Positions 24,454 to 34,498 are shown, counted from the first letter of the stretch. The stretch is DNA of 64,000 bases from CAVYXF01 sp963772335 (GCA_963772335.1 CAVYXF010000005.1:372001-436000); one strand, 5' to 3'. Numbers and translations are program-made. The notes: generated by a model from the letters alone, not told the origin.

Positions 24454-24927
24454 TCAACCCTTGGGTGGCCATTCGGCCGTGTCGTGGTCGGGATGCTGGT
24501 AGGAAACGATGCTGGCGTAGAAGGTCCTCGCAGCGGCGTCTTCCGCCCCCTGGCGCACCGGCAATGCCGCAAGGCCATCGACGAAAGGCAGCTTGTCGGC
24601 CGGGTTGACCTGGATCACCGGAGCCGCGACGGTCGGGTTATCGAAGGCACCGATGGCGAGCTCCACATCGGCGTCATCGCTCTCATAGGTGAGCGGGGTG
24701 CCGCAATCGGCGCAAAAGCCGCGCTTGGCGCGGTTGGAGCTGCCGAAATATTTCGGCGTCCCCCTTGTCCATTCGACAGCATGCGCGGTCACATAGGGGC
24801 CATAGAAGCCCCCCACGGCCTTCTGGCACATGCGGCAATGGCAGATAGAGGGTCGGCCAAGCTTTCCGGCACGAAACCGCACCGCCCCGCATTGGCAACC
24901 GCCGGTGTAGGGTGAGGCATCCGTCAT
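24454..24927 (-). CDS. GFA/CENP-V family zinc protein
   Basis: The 157-residue protein has the GFA-type zinc-binding fold: GGCQCGAVRFRAG, then ICHCRMCQKAVGG, then FCADCGTPLTYES, with seven cysteines arranged for structural and catalytic zinc. The family was named after glutathione-dependent formaldehyde-activating enzyme, but most members have no proven activity. Formaldehyde handling would fit an organism that oxidises alcohols, yet that is speculation. Its start overlaps the cysS stop as ATGA, and cimA follows 7 bases later, so cysS, this gene and cimA form one transcription unit. Confidence 0.85.
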   Translation of the reverse strand: MTDASPYTGGCQCGAVRFRAGKLGRPSICHCRMCQKAVGGFYGPYVTAHAVEWTRGTPKYFGSSNRAKRGFCADCGTPLTYESDDADVELAIGAFDNPTVAAPVIQVNPADKLPFVDGLAALPVRQGAEDAAARTFYASIVSYQHPDHDTAEWPPKG

Positions 24928-26390
24928 CGCGCGACCTCCCAGGTGGTTTCGAGTTCGCCTGTCTCGGGGTTTTTGGCATCCATGATGATGATACCCATGG
25001 CGACCAGTTCGTCACGAATACGGTCAGCCTCCGCCCAGTTCTTGACCTTGCGGGCGATGATTCGCGCCTCGACAAGGCGGTCTATCAATTGGCGATCAAA
25101 GACGCGCGCCGAAGCGGTCTGCCCAACCTCTATCGTCTGATTGGCTTCGCCCCGAATCGGCGTGGGGCGACGGAGAATGGCGTCTTTCTTGCCCGATAGC
25201 CCCAGGAGATGAAGGGCGCCGAGTAGTTCCCCATAGCGTTTGTCGTGAAAGAGCCTGTGCAATTCGGCGATGGCGCTAGGTGTATTGAGATCATCCTCAA
25301 GAGCTTCGAGGAATCCCCTGGGCTTCTTTCCGGGTTGAGCGTCGGCCCGTTCTAGCGCGGTATACCAGTCCCACAGCGTCTTGTGCGAGTGGTCGAGGTT
25401 CTCCGCCGTCCAGTCGGTCGGCTGTCGGTATTGCGTCTGCAGCATGTTGAAGCGGATTGCCTCGCCCGGCCAGCCATAGCCGTGCCAGTCGGTGAGCAAT
25501 TCATTGATCGTCACGAAATTCCCCAGGCTCTTGGACATCTTCTCGCCCTCGACCTGGAGGAAGCCGTTGTGCATCCAGAAGTTCGCCATGACGGGTGTGT
25601 GGTTGGCGCCGCAACTCTGGGCGACTTCGTTCTCATGATGCGGGAAGACAAGGTCGATGCCGCCGCCATGGATGTCGAACTCGTTGCCGAGTAGTGCCTT
25701 CGACATCGCCGAGCATTCGAGATGCCAGCCGGGGCGTCCTGGCGTCGCAATTCCAAGCGGTGAGGACCAGGCAGGCTCGCCCGGCTTCGCGGGCTTCCAC
25801 AGCACGAAATCCACCGGCTCGCGCTTGTAAGGGGCGACCTCGACGCGTGCGCCGGCGATCATCTCGTCGAGCGAGCGGCGAGCCAGGCTGCCATAGCGTG
25901 GTACATCCTTGAGCTTGTCGTAAGCCGCGACCGAGAACAGCACATGATCGTCGGCCACATAGGCGACCTCGGCCGCATGAAGCGCCGCGATCATGTCTTT
26001 CATCTCAGAGATGTAATCCGTCGCCCGCGGCTCGTGCGTCGGGGGCAGGCAGCCAAGCGCCGCCACGTCCCTATGGAACTGCGCCGTGGTCTCCTCGGTC
26101 AGCTTGCGGATCGCGACTTCCGGCGGCATGTCGGGATAGAGCTCGACGGCCCGGGCGTTGATCTTATCGTCGACGTCGGTGATGTTGCGGGCGTAGGTGA
26201 CATGCTCGGGGCCGTAAAGGTGCCGCAGCAGCCGGAACAGCACATCGAACACGATGATCGGGCGCGCATTGCCGATATGGGCATAATCGTAGACGGTCGG
26301 CCCGCAGACATACATGCGGACATCGCCGGACCTGAGCGGCTTGAACTCTTCCTTGGTCCGCGTGCGCGTGTTGTAGAGCGTCAAACCCAC
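24924..26390 (-). CDS. cysS: Cysteinyl-tRNA synthetase
   Basis: The 488-residue class I synthetase has YVCGPTVYDYAHIGNARP (HIGH motif as HIGN, with zinc-ligand Cys), GRPGWHLECSAMS and HGGGIDLVFPHHENE (zinc site and substrate pocket), and GEKMSKSLGNFVT (KMSKS loop). It charges tRNA-Cys. The insert around LSGKKDAILRRPTPIRG in the C-terminal helical domain is slightly unusual but in frame. The gene leads an apparent operon with the GFA-family gene and cimA. The 293-base gap between it and the next gene upstream holds palindromic repeats. Confidence 0.95.
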   Translation of the reverse strand: MGLTLYNTRTRTKEEFKPLRSGDVRMYVCGPTVYDYAHIGNARPIIVFDVLFRLLRHLYGPEHVTYARNITDVDDKINARAVELYPDMPPEVAIRKLTEETTAQFHRDVAALGCLPPTHEPRATDYISEMKDMIAALHAAEVAYVADDHVLFSVAAYDKLKDVPRYGSLARRSLDEMIAGARVEVAPYKREPVDFVLWKPAKPGEPAWSSPLGIATPGRPGWHLECSAMSKALLGNEFDIHGGGIDLVFPHHENEVAQSCGANHTPVMANFWMHNGFLQVEGEKMSKSLGNFVTINELLTDWHGYGWPGEAIRFNMLQTQYRQPTDWTAENLDHSHKTLWDWYTALERADAQPGKKPRGFLEALEDDLNTPSAIAELHRLFHDKRYGELLGALHLLGLSGKKDAILRRPTPIRGEANQTIEVGQTASARVFDRQLIDRLVEARIIARKVKNWAEADRIRDELVAMGIIIMDAKNPETGELETTWEVAR

Positions 26391-26582
26391 GGGAAAGGCC
26401 CTCTCCTCAGCTTGAGGCGGGTCGTTCGCGTCGAATTTCAGGAAAAGAGGAACGGCCGCGCCAGCTATGTCAGCTCGCGATAATAATGCCGCAAATGGTG
26501 ATGCCGCTTCTATGCACGATCATGGCCGAAACCATGTCGATTTTCCTATGCGGGGTCAAGCAAAATAGGCTGCCGGTCAGGC

Positions 26583-26686
26583 CTAGAGCGCTGGACCCTC
26601 CGCTGAACGCGGAGCTGCGCTCTAACTTCTTGCTGGCGCATCGGATTTATCCGAAAAGTGCGTACACTTTTCGGTCCGATGCACTA
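26583..26686. repeat. Two linked intergenic palindromes (RIME-like)
   Basis: The first palindrome runs from TAGAGCGC to GCGCTCTA (about 26584-26613 with inner arms CTCCGC/GCGGAG). The second, about 26638-26684, has arms GCATCGG..CCGAAAAGTG and CACTTTTCGG..CCGATGC. Such paired GC-rich palindromes with an AAAAGTG/CACTTTT core are common intergenic repeats in Hyphomicrobiales. Here the end lies on the stop codon of the ABM gene and may serve as its terminator. The remaining part of 26391-26683 shows no gene. Confidence 0.65.
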
Positions 26687-26989
26687 GGTGCGGCTCAGCA
26701 CTTCGTAATGGGTGACTACCTTGTCATAGCTCTCCAGCGCCGCGACCGCGCCCGGATCGATCACGGCACGCTCATAGTTCTCGCCGGCAAAGACTTTGAC
26801 CGCGTCCACCGATTGCCACTGGCTCATCACTAGGAATTCAAAGCCATCCGCAGTCTCGCGGCGTAGCAGCATCGCGCCGAGAAAACCGGGAAGGGCATGT
26901 AACTCGGGCAGCACCAAACGCTCGAAATGCCGCTTATAGTCCTCCGGACGGTGCTTCGCCGCCCGGCCACTCCACATTCTGACGATCAT
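26684..26989 (-). CDS. Antibiotic biosynthesis monooxygenase (ABM) domain protein
   Basis: This 101-residue ferredoxin-like alpha/beta protein starts MIVRMWSGRAAKHRPEDYKR, with a core LVLPELHALPGFLGAMLLRR and the strand FEFLVMSQWQSVDAVKVFAG typical of the ABM family. The group includes small monooxygenases, heme-degrading enzymes and proteins of unknown use. The Trp in FLVMSQWQS is the most conserved position. The ATG at 26989 is preferred over one at 27007 because the family begins there. It is divergent from carB, and the space between contains the carB promoter. Confidence 0.75.
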   Translation of the reverse strand: MIVRMWSGRAAKHRPEDYKRHFERLVLPELHALPGFLGAMLLRRETADGFEFLVMSQWQSVDAVKVFAGENYERAVIDPGAVAALESYDKVVTHYEVLSRT

Positions 26990-27050
26990 GCATTTTCTCC
27001 CTAACACCCTCTAGCCTGGGCGAAGCCATAGCTGTGGTGCAAGCCTCTTG

Positions 27051-27078
27051 TTGCACATATGGTTGTTTCCGATATAAG
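27051..27078 (+). promoter_or_regulatory. Probable sigma-70 promoter of carB
   Basis: TTGCAC (27051-27056), a 16-base spacer, and TATAAG (27073-27078) lie 24 bases before the carB start. The -35 box is the right arm of a short inverted repeat, GTGCAA (27037-27042) with TTGCAC, where a regulator could bind. Confidence 0.5.
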
Positions 27079-27102
27079 CGCCCAGAACAAATTGCTGGAC
27101 AC

Positions 27103-30100
27103 ATGCCCAAGCGCACCGACATCAACTCCATCCTGATCATCGGCGCAGGCCCGATTGTCATCGGACAGGCTTGCGAGTTCGACTATTCCGGCACCCAGGC
27201 GTGCAAGGCGCTCAGAGCCGACGGCTACCGTATCGTGCTGGTGAACTCCAATCCCGCCACGATCATGACCGACCCGGAGCTGGCGGACGCCACCTATATC
27301 GAGCCGATCACGCCGGAAATCGTCGCCAAGGTGATCGAGCGCGAGCGTGTCGAGCACCCGGACGAAAAGATGGCGCTGCTGCCAACCATGGGCGGGCAGA
27401 CGGCGTTGAATACCGCACTGGCGCTCTACCGCGACGGCACGTTGGGCCGGCTGGGCGTCGAGATGATCGGCGCCTCGGCGGATGCGATCGACAAGGCGGA
27501 GAACCGCGAGCGTTTCAAACAGGCGATGAGCAAAATTGGCCTCGCCACACCCCGCTCCATGCTGGCGCATGACCTGATCGAGGCGCTCAAAGCGCTCGAA
27601 GTGATCGGGCTACCGGCGATCATCCGCCCGTCCTTCACCCTCGGCGGCACCGGCGGCGGGGTCGCCTACAACCGCGAGGAATATCTGCGCATCGTGGAGC
27701 GCGGTCTCGATGCCTCGCCGACGCGGGAGATCCTGATCGAGGAATCCGTCCTCGGCTGGAAGGAATATGAGATGGAGGTGGTCCGCGACCGGGCGGACAA
27801 CTGCATCATCATCTGCTCCATCGAGAACATCGATCCGATGGGCGTGCACACCGGCGACTCGATGACCGTGGCGCCGGCCCTCACGCTCACCGACAAGGAA
27901 TACCAGATCATGCGCAACGCCTCGATCGCGGTGCTGCGCGAGATCGGGGTGGATACCGGCGGCTCCAACGTGCAGTTCGCGGTCAATCCGAAGGACGGCA
28001 AGCTGGTCGTCATCGAGATGAACCCGCGCGTGTCGCGCTCCTCGGCGCTGGCGTCGAAGGCAACCGGCTTCCCGATCGCCAAAGTCGCCGCGCGCCTTGC
28101 CGTCGGCTACACGCTCGATGAGCTAGAGAACGACATCACCAAGGGCGCGACCCCGGCCTCCTTCGAACCGACCATCGACTATGTGGTGACCAAGATCCCG
28201 CGCTTCGCGTTCGAGAAATTCCCGGGCGCGATTTCAACGCTGACCACTTCGATGAAATCGGTGGGCGAGGTGCTGGGGTTAGGACGCACTTTTGCAGAAT
28301 CGCTGCAGAAAGCACTGCGCTCGATGGAGACCAGCCTCACCGGTCTCGATGACGTGGCGTTCGAGGGGCTGGGCAAAGGCGACGACAAGAATATCATTCG
28401 CCAGCAGCTCGGCCGGCCGGCGCCCGATCGCATCCTCAAGGTCGCGCAGGCGCTGCGGCTCGGCGTCGACCACGAGCAGATCTATTCGAGCTGCAGGATC
28501 GATCCGTGGTTCGTGGAGGAAATCCAGAACATCGTGGATATGGAGAACCGTGTCCGCGCGCATGGCCTGCCGGGAACCGCACGGGCTTTCCGCGAGCTCA
28601 AGGCCTTCGGCTTTTCGGACGCTCGTCTCGCCGCACTTGCCGGTCTCAGCGAAACGGACGTGGCGGCGAAGCGCCGTGCACTCGGCGTCACTCCGGTTTA
28701 CAAGCGCATCGACACCTGCGCCGCCGAGTTCGCCTCTCCGACGCCTTACATGTATTCCACCTATGAGAGCGGCTTCGACGGAGACGCCTGCGAGGCCAAT
28801 CCCTCCGACCGCGAGAAGATCATCATCCTCGGCTCCGGGCCAAACCGGATCGGGCAGGGCATCGAGTTCGACTATTGCTGCTGCCATGCCGCCTTCTCGC
28901 TGTCGAAGGCGGGCTATGAGACCATCATGGTCAACTGCAATCCCGAGACCGTCTCAACCGATTACGACACCTCCGACCGCCTCTATTTCGAGCCGCTGAC
29001 CGCCGAGGACGTGCTGGAGATCGTGCGGGTGGAGAGCCAGAACGGCAAGGTCAAGGGCGTGATCGTCCAGTTCGGCGGACAGACGCCACTAAAGCTCGCG
29101 CAGGCGCTGGAGGCCGCGCAGGTGCCTATCCTTGGCACTTCGCCCGATGCCATTGACCTTGCCGAAGACCGCGACCGCTTCAAGGTGCAGATCGAGCGGC
29201 TCGGGCTGCGCCAGCCGCGCAACGGCATCGCTTATAGCGTCGAGCAGGCCACGCTGGTGGTGGAGGAGATCGGCTATCCCCTGGTCGTGCGCCCTTCCTA
29301 TGTGCTTGGCGGCCGGGCGATGGCCATCATCCACGACGAGGCTGCGCTCAAAGACTATTTCGATAATACACTCGCCGCCTTCGTGCCGCCGGATATCCGC
29401 CACCGCTATCCGGGGCGTGCAGTCGCCCAGATCAATGCGGTGCTGGCCAAAAACGCCCTGCTGTTCGACAACTACCTTCGTGACGCCATCGAGGTGGATG
29501 TTGACGCGATCGCCGACGGCGAGGACGTGTTCATCTGCGGGATCATGGAGCATATTGAGGAGGCGGGGGTGCATTCCGGTGATTCGGCCTGCTCGCTGCC
29601 GCCTTATTCCCTGTCGCCAGACACCATCGCCGCGCTGAAGGCCCAGACCGTGAAGCTGGCGCTCGCGCTAAAGGTCGTCGGGCTGATGAATGTGCAGTTC
29701 GCTATCCAGAACGGCGACATTTATGTGCTGGAAGTCAATCCGCGGGCTAGCCGCACCGTGCCGTTCGTCGCCAAGACCATCGGTCTGCCCGTCGCCGGCA
29801 TTGCCGCTAAGGTGATGGCGGGCGCGAAGCTGCGCAGCTTCGACCTGAAAGAGCCGGATTACAAGCACGTTGCGGTGAAGGAAGCCGTGTTTCCCTTTGC
29901 CCGCTTCCCGGAGGTCGATCCGGTTCTCGGCCCCGAAATGCGCTCGACCGGCGAGGTGATGGGCATCGACACCGACTATGCCGTTGCCTTCGCCAAGAGT
30001 CAGATCGCATCAGGGAGCAAGGTGCCGACATCAGGCACGATTTTCGCCTCGGTGAAGGATGCCGACAAGGACCGCATGCTCGCGCCGATCCGCGATTTGG

Positions 30101-30450
30101 TTGCGATGGGATTCAAGGTGCTGGCGACGCGCGGCACCAAGCGCCATTTCGAGGCCAATGGTATCCCTTGCGAGCGCATTAACAAAGTGCTTGAAGGACG
30201 CCCAAATATTGTTGATGCTATGAAGAACGGCGAGGTGGCCCTGGTATTCAATACCACAGAGGGTGCTAAGGCTCTGGCGGACAGCTCAGAGATCCGGCGT
30301 ACCGCCTTGCTCTACCACATACCATATTATACGACTGTGTCAGGTGCATTGGCAGTAACGAAGGCGATCGCGGCAATGAGGGCAGGGATACTTGAAGTCG
30401 CGCCCTTACAAAAATATATCGGCCAAGGTGGCCCCGCCGAGCGGCACTGA
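27103..30450 (+). CDS. carB: Carbamoyl phosphate synthase large subunit
   Basis: The 1115-residue protein has the full duplicated CarB layout: two ATP-grasp halves, each preceded by a pre-ATP-grasp Rossmann part (IIGAGPIVIGQACEFDYSG near residue 12 and ILGSGPNRIGQGIEFDYCC near 575). Between them is an oligomerisation domain, and at the C-terminus an MGS-like allosteric domain (about 960-1080, SGTIFASVKDADKDRM). It makes carbamoyl phosphate for arginine and pyrimidines, using ammonia from glutamine supplied by CarA. carA is not in this window. The ATG at 27103 is used because MPKRTDINSILIIGAG is the family start. The last 250 bases are slightly less GC-rich than the rest. Confidence 0.97.
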   Translation: MPKRTDINSILIIGAGPIVIGQACEFDYSGTQACKALRADGYRIVLVNSNPATIMTDPELADATYIEPITPEIVAKVIERERVEHPDEKMALLPTMGGQTALNTALALYRDGTLGRLGVEMIGASADAIDKAENRERFKQAMSKIGLATPRSMLAHDLIEALKALEVIGLPAIIRPSFTLGGTGGGVAYNREEYLRIVERGLDASPTREILIEESVLGWKEYEMEVVRDRADNCIIICSIENIDPMGVHTGDSMTVAPALTLTDKEYQIMRNASIAVLREIGVDTGGSNVQFAVNPKDGKLVVIEMNPRVSRSSALASKATGFPIAKVAARLAVGYTLDELENDITKGATPASFEPTIDYVVTKIPRFAFEKFPGAISTLTTSMKSVGEVLGLGRTFAESLQKALRSMETSLTGLDDVAFEGLGKGDDKNIIRQQLGRPAPDRILKVAQALRLGVDHEQIYSSCRIDPWFVEEIQNIVDMENRVRAHGLPGTARAFRELKAFGFSDARLAALAGLSETDVAAKRRALGVTPVYKRIDTCAAEFASPTPYMYSTYESGFDGDACEANPSDREKIIILGSGPNRIGQGIEFDYCCCHAAFSLSKAGYETIMVNCNPETVSTDYDTSDRLYFEPLTAEDVLEIVRVESQNGKVKGVIVQFGGQTPLKLAQALEAAQVPILGTSPDAIDLAEDRDRFKVQIERLGLRQPRNGIAYSVEQATLVVEEIGYPLVVRPSYVLGGRAMAIIHDEAALKDYFDNTLAAFVPPDIRHRYPGRAVAQINAVLAKNALLFDNYLRDAIEVDVDAIADGEDVFICGIMEHIEEAGVHSGDSACSLPPYSLSPDTIAALKAQTVKLALALKVVGLMNVQFAIQNGDIYVLEVNPRASRTVPFVAKTIGLPVAGIAAKVMAGAKLRSFDLKEPDYKHVAVKEAVFPFARFPEVDPVLGPEMRSTGEVMGIDTDYAVAFAKSQIASGSKVPTSGTIFASVKDADKDRMLAPIRDLVAMGFKVLATRGTKRHFEANGIPCERINKVLEGRPNIVDAMKNGEVALVFNTTEGAKALADSSEIRRTALLYHIPYYTTVSGALAVTKAIAAMRAGILEVAPLQKYIGQGGPAERH

Positions 30451-30538
30451 CGTACCCTCCTAGCGACCCACCCCATTTCACAAATCCGATTGAAGAGGAT
30501 ACGGCCTGACAAGGTTCACAGGGCCAAGGGAGAATTGG

Positions 30539-31018
30539 ATGTCTTTGGAAAAAGTTCCGATGACGGCTGCCGGTTATGCAGCGCTGGAAGCCGAGGTTAA
30601 GCAGCTCAAATCGGTGGAACGGCCGCGCATCATAAAGGCGATTGCGGAAGCGCGCGCCCATGGCGATCTCTCGGAGAATGCCGAATATCACGCCGCCAAG
30701 GAGGCCCAGGGCATGAACGAGGCCCGCGTTGCCGACCTTGAGGACAAGCTCTCGCGGGCCGACATCATTGACGTGTCCAAGCTGTCTGGCGACACCGTGA
30801 AATTCGGTGCAACCGTCAAAATCGTCGATGAGGACACCGACGAGGAGCTGAAATACCAGATTGTCGGCGACTTTGAGGCCGATGTGAAAAGCGGCAGGAT
30901 CGCTATCAACTCGCCCATTGCCCGGGCGCTGATTGGCAAGAGGGTCGGCGAGACCGTCGAGGTGGCAACGCCGCGCGGGCATAAGGCCTACGAGATCCTG
31001 GAGATCAAGTTCCGGTAG
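30539..31018 (+). CDS. greA: Transcription elongation factor GreA
   Basis: The 159-residue protein starts MSLEKVPMTAAGYAALEAEV. It has the N-terminal coiled coil with the acidic tip (AHGDLSENAEYHAAKEAQ, carrying the Asp and Glu that assist RNA cleavage) and the C-terminal FKBP-like domain (VGETVEVATPRGHKAYEIL). It rescues backtracked RNA polymerase by stimulating cleavage of the nascent RNA. It follows carB on the same strand by 88 bases, an arrangement seen in related genomes, and is closed by a strong terminator. Confidence 0.96.
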   Translation: MSLEKVPMTAAGYAALEAEVKQLKSVERPRIIKAIAEARAHGDLSENAEYHAAKEAQGMNEARVADLEDKLSRADIIDVSKLSGDTVKFGATVKIVDEDTDEELKYQIVGDFEADVKSGRIAINSPIARALIGKRVGETVEVATPRGHKAYEILEIKFR

Positions 31019-31041
31019 TTGGCGCCGCAAGCCAGCCATCT

Positions 31042-31070
31042 AAGCCCGCCCTCTGGCGGGCTTATTTGTT
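31042..31070 (+). terminator. Terminator of greA
   Basis: Stem AAGCCCGCC (31042-31050), loop CTCT, stem GGCGGGCTT (31055-31063), then ATTTGTT. The following bases up to 31332 contain no supported gene. They separate convergent greA and the RND pump gene. Confidence 0.85.
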
Positions 31071-31332
31071 GGCCGCGGGTTTGGCCAACATGCGGTGGAC
31101 CTCCGGCGATTCGCTCCGAAACCCTCTTGCGCGCCTGTGGGCCTTACGCTCGCGAAGGACAGGGCGATGCAGATAAAACTCAATCTGACGCCGTCATCGA
31201 AGCTGATGACAGGCTTCGGCGCAGCCGTCGGTGCGGTGTTTGCCTGTTCGGCTTCGTCAACACCGTTAATGCGCTTGATGACGCAGACTGGGTCAATGCG
31301 CGTAACCGCGAGCAGCGCTGTTCTGCCGGTTG

Positions 31333-34300
31333 CTATTCCGCAGCCCGCGCAGCCGGTATGGGTGCGGGCTCAGCTTCCAGGGGTTTCGGCCCGGTCACTG
31401 CAGCAGGGTGCGGCTCCTCGGCAAGCGGCTCATCCACGGGGCCGACGAAGCGGCCGAAGAAGCTCCAGAGCCACCGGCCGAGATCGTCCAGGAGCACGAA
31501 CACCGCGGGGACGAAAATCAGCGACAGGAGTGTCGAGAGCAGCAACCCGCCGATCACCGCGATGGCCATCGGCGCCCGGAACTCGCCACCTGAGCCCCAG
31601 GCCATCGCGCTCGGCAGCATGCCGCCGGCCATGGCAATTGTGGTCATGACGATCGGCCTCGCGCGCTTGCGGCCGGCATCCACGATAGCGTCGAAGCGCG
31701 GCACACCGCGCGCGATCTCCTCGATGGCGAAATCGACTAGCATGATGGCGTTCTTGGTGACGATGCCCATCAGCATCAAGACGCCGATGACGACGGGAAA
31801 GCTGAACGGCTTGCCGGTCAGGAGCAGGGCGAAAATCGCGCCGCCGATCGAGAAAGGCAGCGAGAACAGGATGGTGAGCGGCTGCAGGAAGCTGCCGAAC
31901 AACAAAATCAACACGCTGTAGACCATCATGATTCCGGCGCCCATCGCATAGCCGAAAGAGGAAAAGATCTCGGCCATCATCTCGGCATCGCCGGTTTCCT
32001 TCAGCTGCACGGTCGGCGGCAAATTTTTCACGACCGGGAGCTGCATGACCTTTTCCAGGGCCTTGCCGAGCGCGTCGGTGCCGACGAGATCGGCGCCGAT
32101 GATGATACGGCGCTGGCGGTCATAGCGGTCGATGGAGGAGGGGCCCTGGCCGTTCTCGATCGAGGCGACGGTGACCAGCGGAACGGCGGCACCGGACGCG
32201 GTGCGGATTTTCAAGGCCTCCAGGATCTGCCGGTTCGCACGGGCACTCTCGTCGAGCTGGACGCGAATCGGAATCTGGCGGTCGCCGGCATTGAATTTGG
32301 CGAGGTTGGCGCTGACATCGCCGATCGTGGCGATGCGGACAACCTCCGACAGCGCTTCGGTCGAGACGCCGAGTCCGGCAGCCATTTCCCGGCGCGGGAT
32401 GAAGCGGATTTCCGGCCGGTCGAGCGCCGAATTGGCCACGACATTGTTCAGCTCGGGCAGCTTCTTCATCTCGCTGATGATCTTCGGCGCGGCCTCGGAA
32501 ACGTCCTTTTCGTTGGAGCCGATGATGAGCAGGCTGACCGCGCGCTGGCCACCATCATTAATGACCCAGGCCCGCACGTCCGGAATCTTCGCGAGCTCGG
32601 CGGTGAAGGCGTGCTCAAGGTCGCCTTGCTTGAGCTTGCGGTCATCCTTGGGGGTGAGATTGACGATGAAAGTCGCTTTGCGCACCTCCTCGCCGCCGCC
32701 GGCAACGCCGAGGATCCGTCCCCCATCGACGAAGACGCTTCCCACCTCCGGATGCTCGCGCAAGATGCGGGTGATTAGGTCGGAGGTCGCTTTGGTGTCC
32801 TCGAGCCGCGAGCCAGGCGGCAGCTCGGCGGCAATCAGGATCCGATCCACGTCTTCCTGCGGCAGGAAGCCGTTCGGCAACAGCGTCATCGAGTAGATCG
32901 AGCCAGCGAACAGCAAGAAGCCGAGAAAGACTGTCGCGATGCGGTGGTGCACCGACCAGTCGATCAGCCGCGTATAGAAGCGCAGGAGCCAGCCTTCTTC
33001 AGCCTGCTTCTCGCCGTGATTGCGCATGAAATAGGCCGACAGCATCGGCGTGATCAGCCGCGCGACCAGCAGCGAGAATACCACCGCCGCCGCGACCGTG
33101 ATGCCGAACTGGCGGAAATACTGCCCGGCGATGCCGCCCATGAAGGAGACCGGCATGAACACCGCGACGATGGTGAAGGTGATGGCGATGACCGCGAGGC
33201 CGATCTCGTCGGCGGCCTCGAGGGCGGCGCGATAGGCGGACTTGCCCATCCGCATATGCCGGACGATGTTCTCGATCTCAACGATGGCGTCGTCGACCAG
33301 AATGCCGGTGACCAGCGTGAGGCCAAGCAGGGTGACGAGATTGAGCGAAAAGCCGAGCGCTTCCATCGCCCAGAAGGTCGGCAGGATGGAGAGCGGCAGG
33401 GCGATCGCCGCCATCAAGGTCGCGCGCAGATCACGCAGAAACACAAACACCACCAGCACGGCGAGGATCGCGCCCTCGAGCAGAGTGTGCATGGTCGAGT
33501 TGTAGTTGCCGATCGTGTAGGCGACGGGGTTATCGACCTTGCTCAGCTTGACGTCTGGATAGCGTTTGGTCAGCTCGGCAACCTTCTGGTCCACGAGCTC
33601 GGAGACCACCACATCGCTCGCGCCGCTTGCCCGGGAGATCGTGAAGCCGACCACCTCCTCGCCATTGAAGCGGGCGAAGTTCCTTGGCTCTTCATAGCTG
33701 TCGGTGACGGTGCCGATCTCATCCAGCCGCACCTTGCGCCCACCCGGCAGCATGATCGGTGTGGAGGTCAGGCGTTCCACGGTTGACGCGCTGGCGAGCG
33801 CACGGATGGTCTGCTCCCGGCCGCCGATTTCGCTCTTGCCGCCGGCGACATCGACACTGGTGACGCGCAGCTGACTGTTGACATCACCGGCGGTGATGCC
33901 GAGCGCAAGCAGTCGGTTGGGGTTCAGCGACACACGAATCTCGCGCTCGACGCCTCCGACGCGCCGCACATTCGCCACGCCGCGCAGAGCCTGCAGCTCG
34001 CGGACAAGCGTATCGTCGATGAACCAGGATAGCTGCTCCACGGTCATGCCTGGCGCCGATGCGGCAAAGGTCATGATCGGCAGCCCGGCGATATCGATGC
34101 GCGATATGATGGGCTCGTCAATATTGCGCGGGAATTCCGCGCGAACGCGGGCAACGGCGTCCTTGGCGTCGTTCAGCGCCCGGTCGGTATTGGTGCCGAG
34201 CTGGAACTCGATATTGGTGACCGAGGCGCCGTCGGTGATGGATGAGGTGATGTGCTTCACACGGGTGAGGCCCGCGACCGCATTCTCGACGCGCTGCGTC

Positions 34301-34497
34301 ACCTGCTTCTCGAGCTCGGACGGTGAGGCACCCGCCTGGGTGATGGTGATCGACACCAGCGGGAAGTCGATGTTGGGAAAGCGCTCGACCGGCAGGATTT
34401 GGAAGCTCAGCACGCCCAGAATCAGGAGCACGATAAAGAGCACAAGCGGAGGGACCGGCGCCCGGATCGCCCAGGCGGAGATGTTCAGGCGGCGCAT
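31333..34497 (-). CDS. RND-family multidrug efflux transporter (HAE1 type)
   Basis: This inner-membrane RND pump of 1054 residues has 12 helices and two large periplasmic loops. The first helix is followed by VERFPNIDFPLVSITITQAGASP, and the loop block has PRNIDEPIISRIDIAG. The TM4 motif GILVDDAIVEIENIVRHM carries the two adjacent Asp residues of proton coupling. Repeats in the second half include GIVTKNAIMLVDFAIEE. The start at 34497 lies 1 base after the stop of the adaptor gene, so they are translated together. No outer-membrane channel gene is present, so a TolC-like partner elsewhere is needed. Substrates cannot be inferred. The C-terminal tail is Pro/Ala/Glu rich. Confidence 0.93.
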   Translation of the reverse strand: MRRLNISAWAIRAPVPPLVLFIVLLILGVLSFQILPVERFPNIDFPLVSITITQAGASPSELEKQVTQRVENAVAGLTRVKHITSSITDGASVTNIEFQLGTNTDRALNDAKDAVARVRAEFPRNIDEPIISRIDIAGLPIMTFAASAPGMTVEQLSWFIDDTLVRELQALRGVANVRRVGGVEREIRVSLNPNRLLALGITAGDVNSQLRVTSVDVAGGKSEIGGREQTIRALASASTVERLTSTPIMLPGGRKVRLDEIGTVTDSYEEPRNFARFNGEEVVGFTISRASGASDVVVSELVDQKVAELTKRYPDVKLSKVDNPVAYTIGNYNSTMHTLLEGAILAVLVVFVFLRDLRATLMAAIALPLSILPTFWAMEALGFSLNLVTLLGLTLVTGILVDDAIVEIENIVRHMRMGKSAYRAALEAADEIGLAVIAITFTIVAVFMPVSFMGGIAGQYFRQFGITVAAAVVFSLLVARLITPMLSAYFMRNHGEKQAEEGWLLRFYTRLIDWSVHHRIATVFLGFLLFAGSIYSMTLLPNGFLPQEDVDRILIAAELPPGSRLEDTKATSDLITRILREHPEVGSVFVDGGRILGVAGGGEEVRKATFIVNLTPKDDRKLKQGDLEHAFTAELAKIPDVRAWVINDGGQRAVSLLIIGSNEKDVSEAAPKIISEMKKLPELNNVVANSALDRPEIRFIPRREMAAGLGVSTEALSEVVRIATIGDVSANLAKFNAGDRQIPIRVQLDESARANRQILEALKIRTASGAAVPLVTVASIENGQGPSSIDRYDRQRRIIIGADLVGTDALGKALEKVMQLPVVKNLPPTVQLKETGDAEMMAEIFSSFGYAMGAGIMMVYSVLILLFGSFLQPLTILFSLPFSIGGAIFALLLTGKPFSFPVVIGVLMLMGIVTKNAIMLVDFAIEEIARGVPRFDAIVDAGRKRARPIVMTTIAMAGGMLPSAMAWGSGGEFRAPMAIAVIGGLLLSTLLSLIFVPAVFVLLDDLGRWLWSFFGRFVGPVDEPLAEEPHPAAVTGPKPLEAEPAPIPAARAAE

Positions 34498-34498
34498 C

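Noticed and set aside
31095..31649. Plus-strand frame of 184 codons between greA and the RND gene
   Set aside because: More than half is antisense to the RND pump C-terminus. The free part has no domain.
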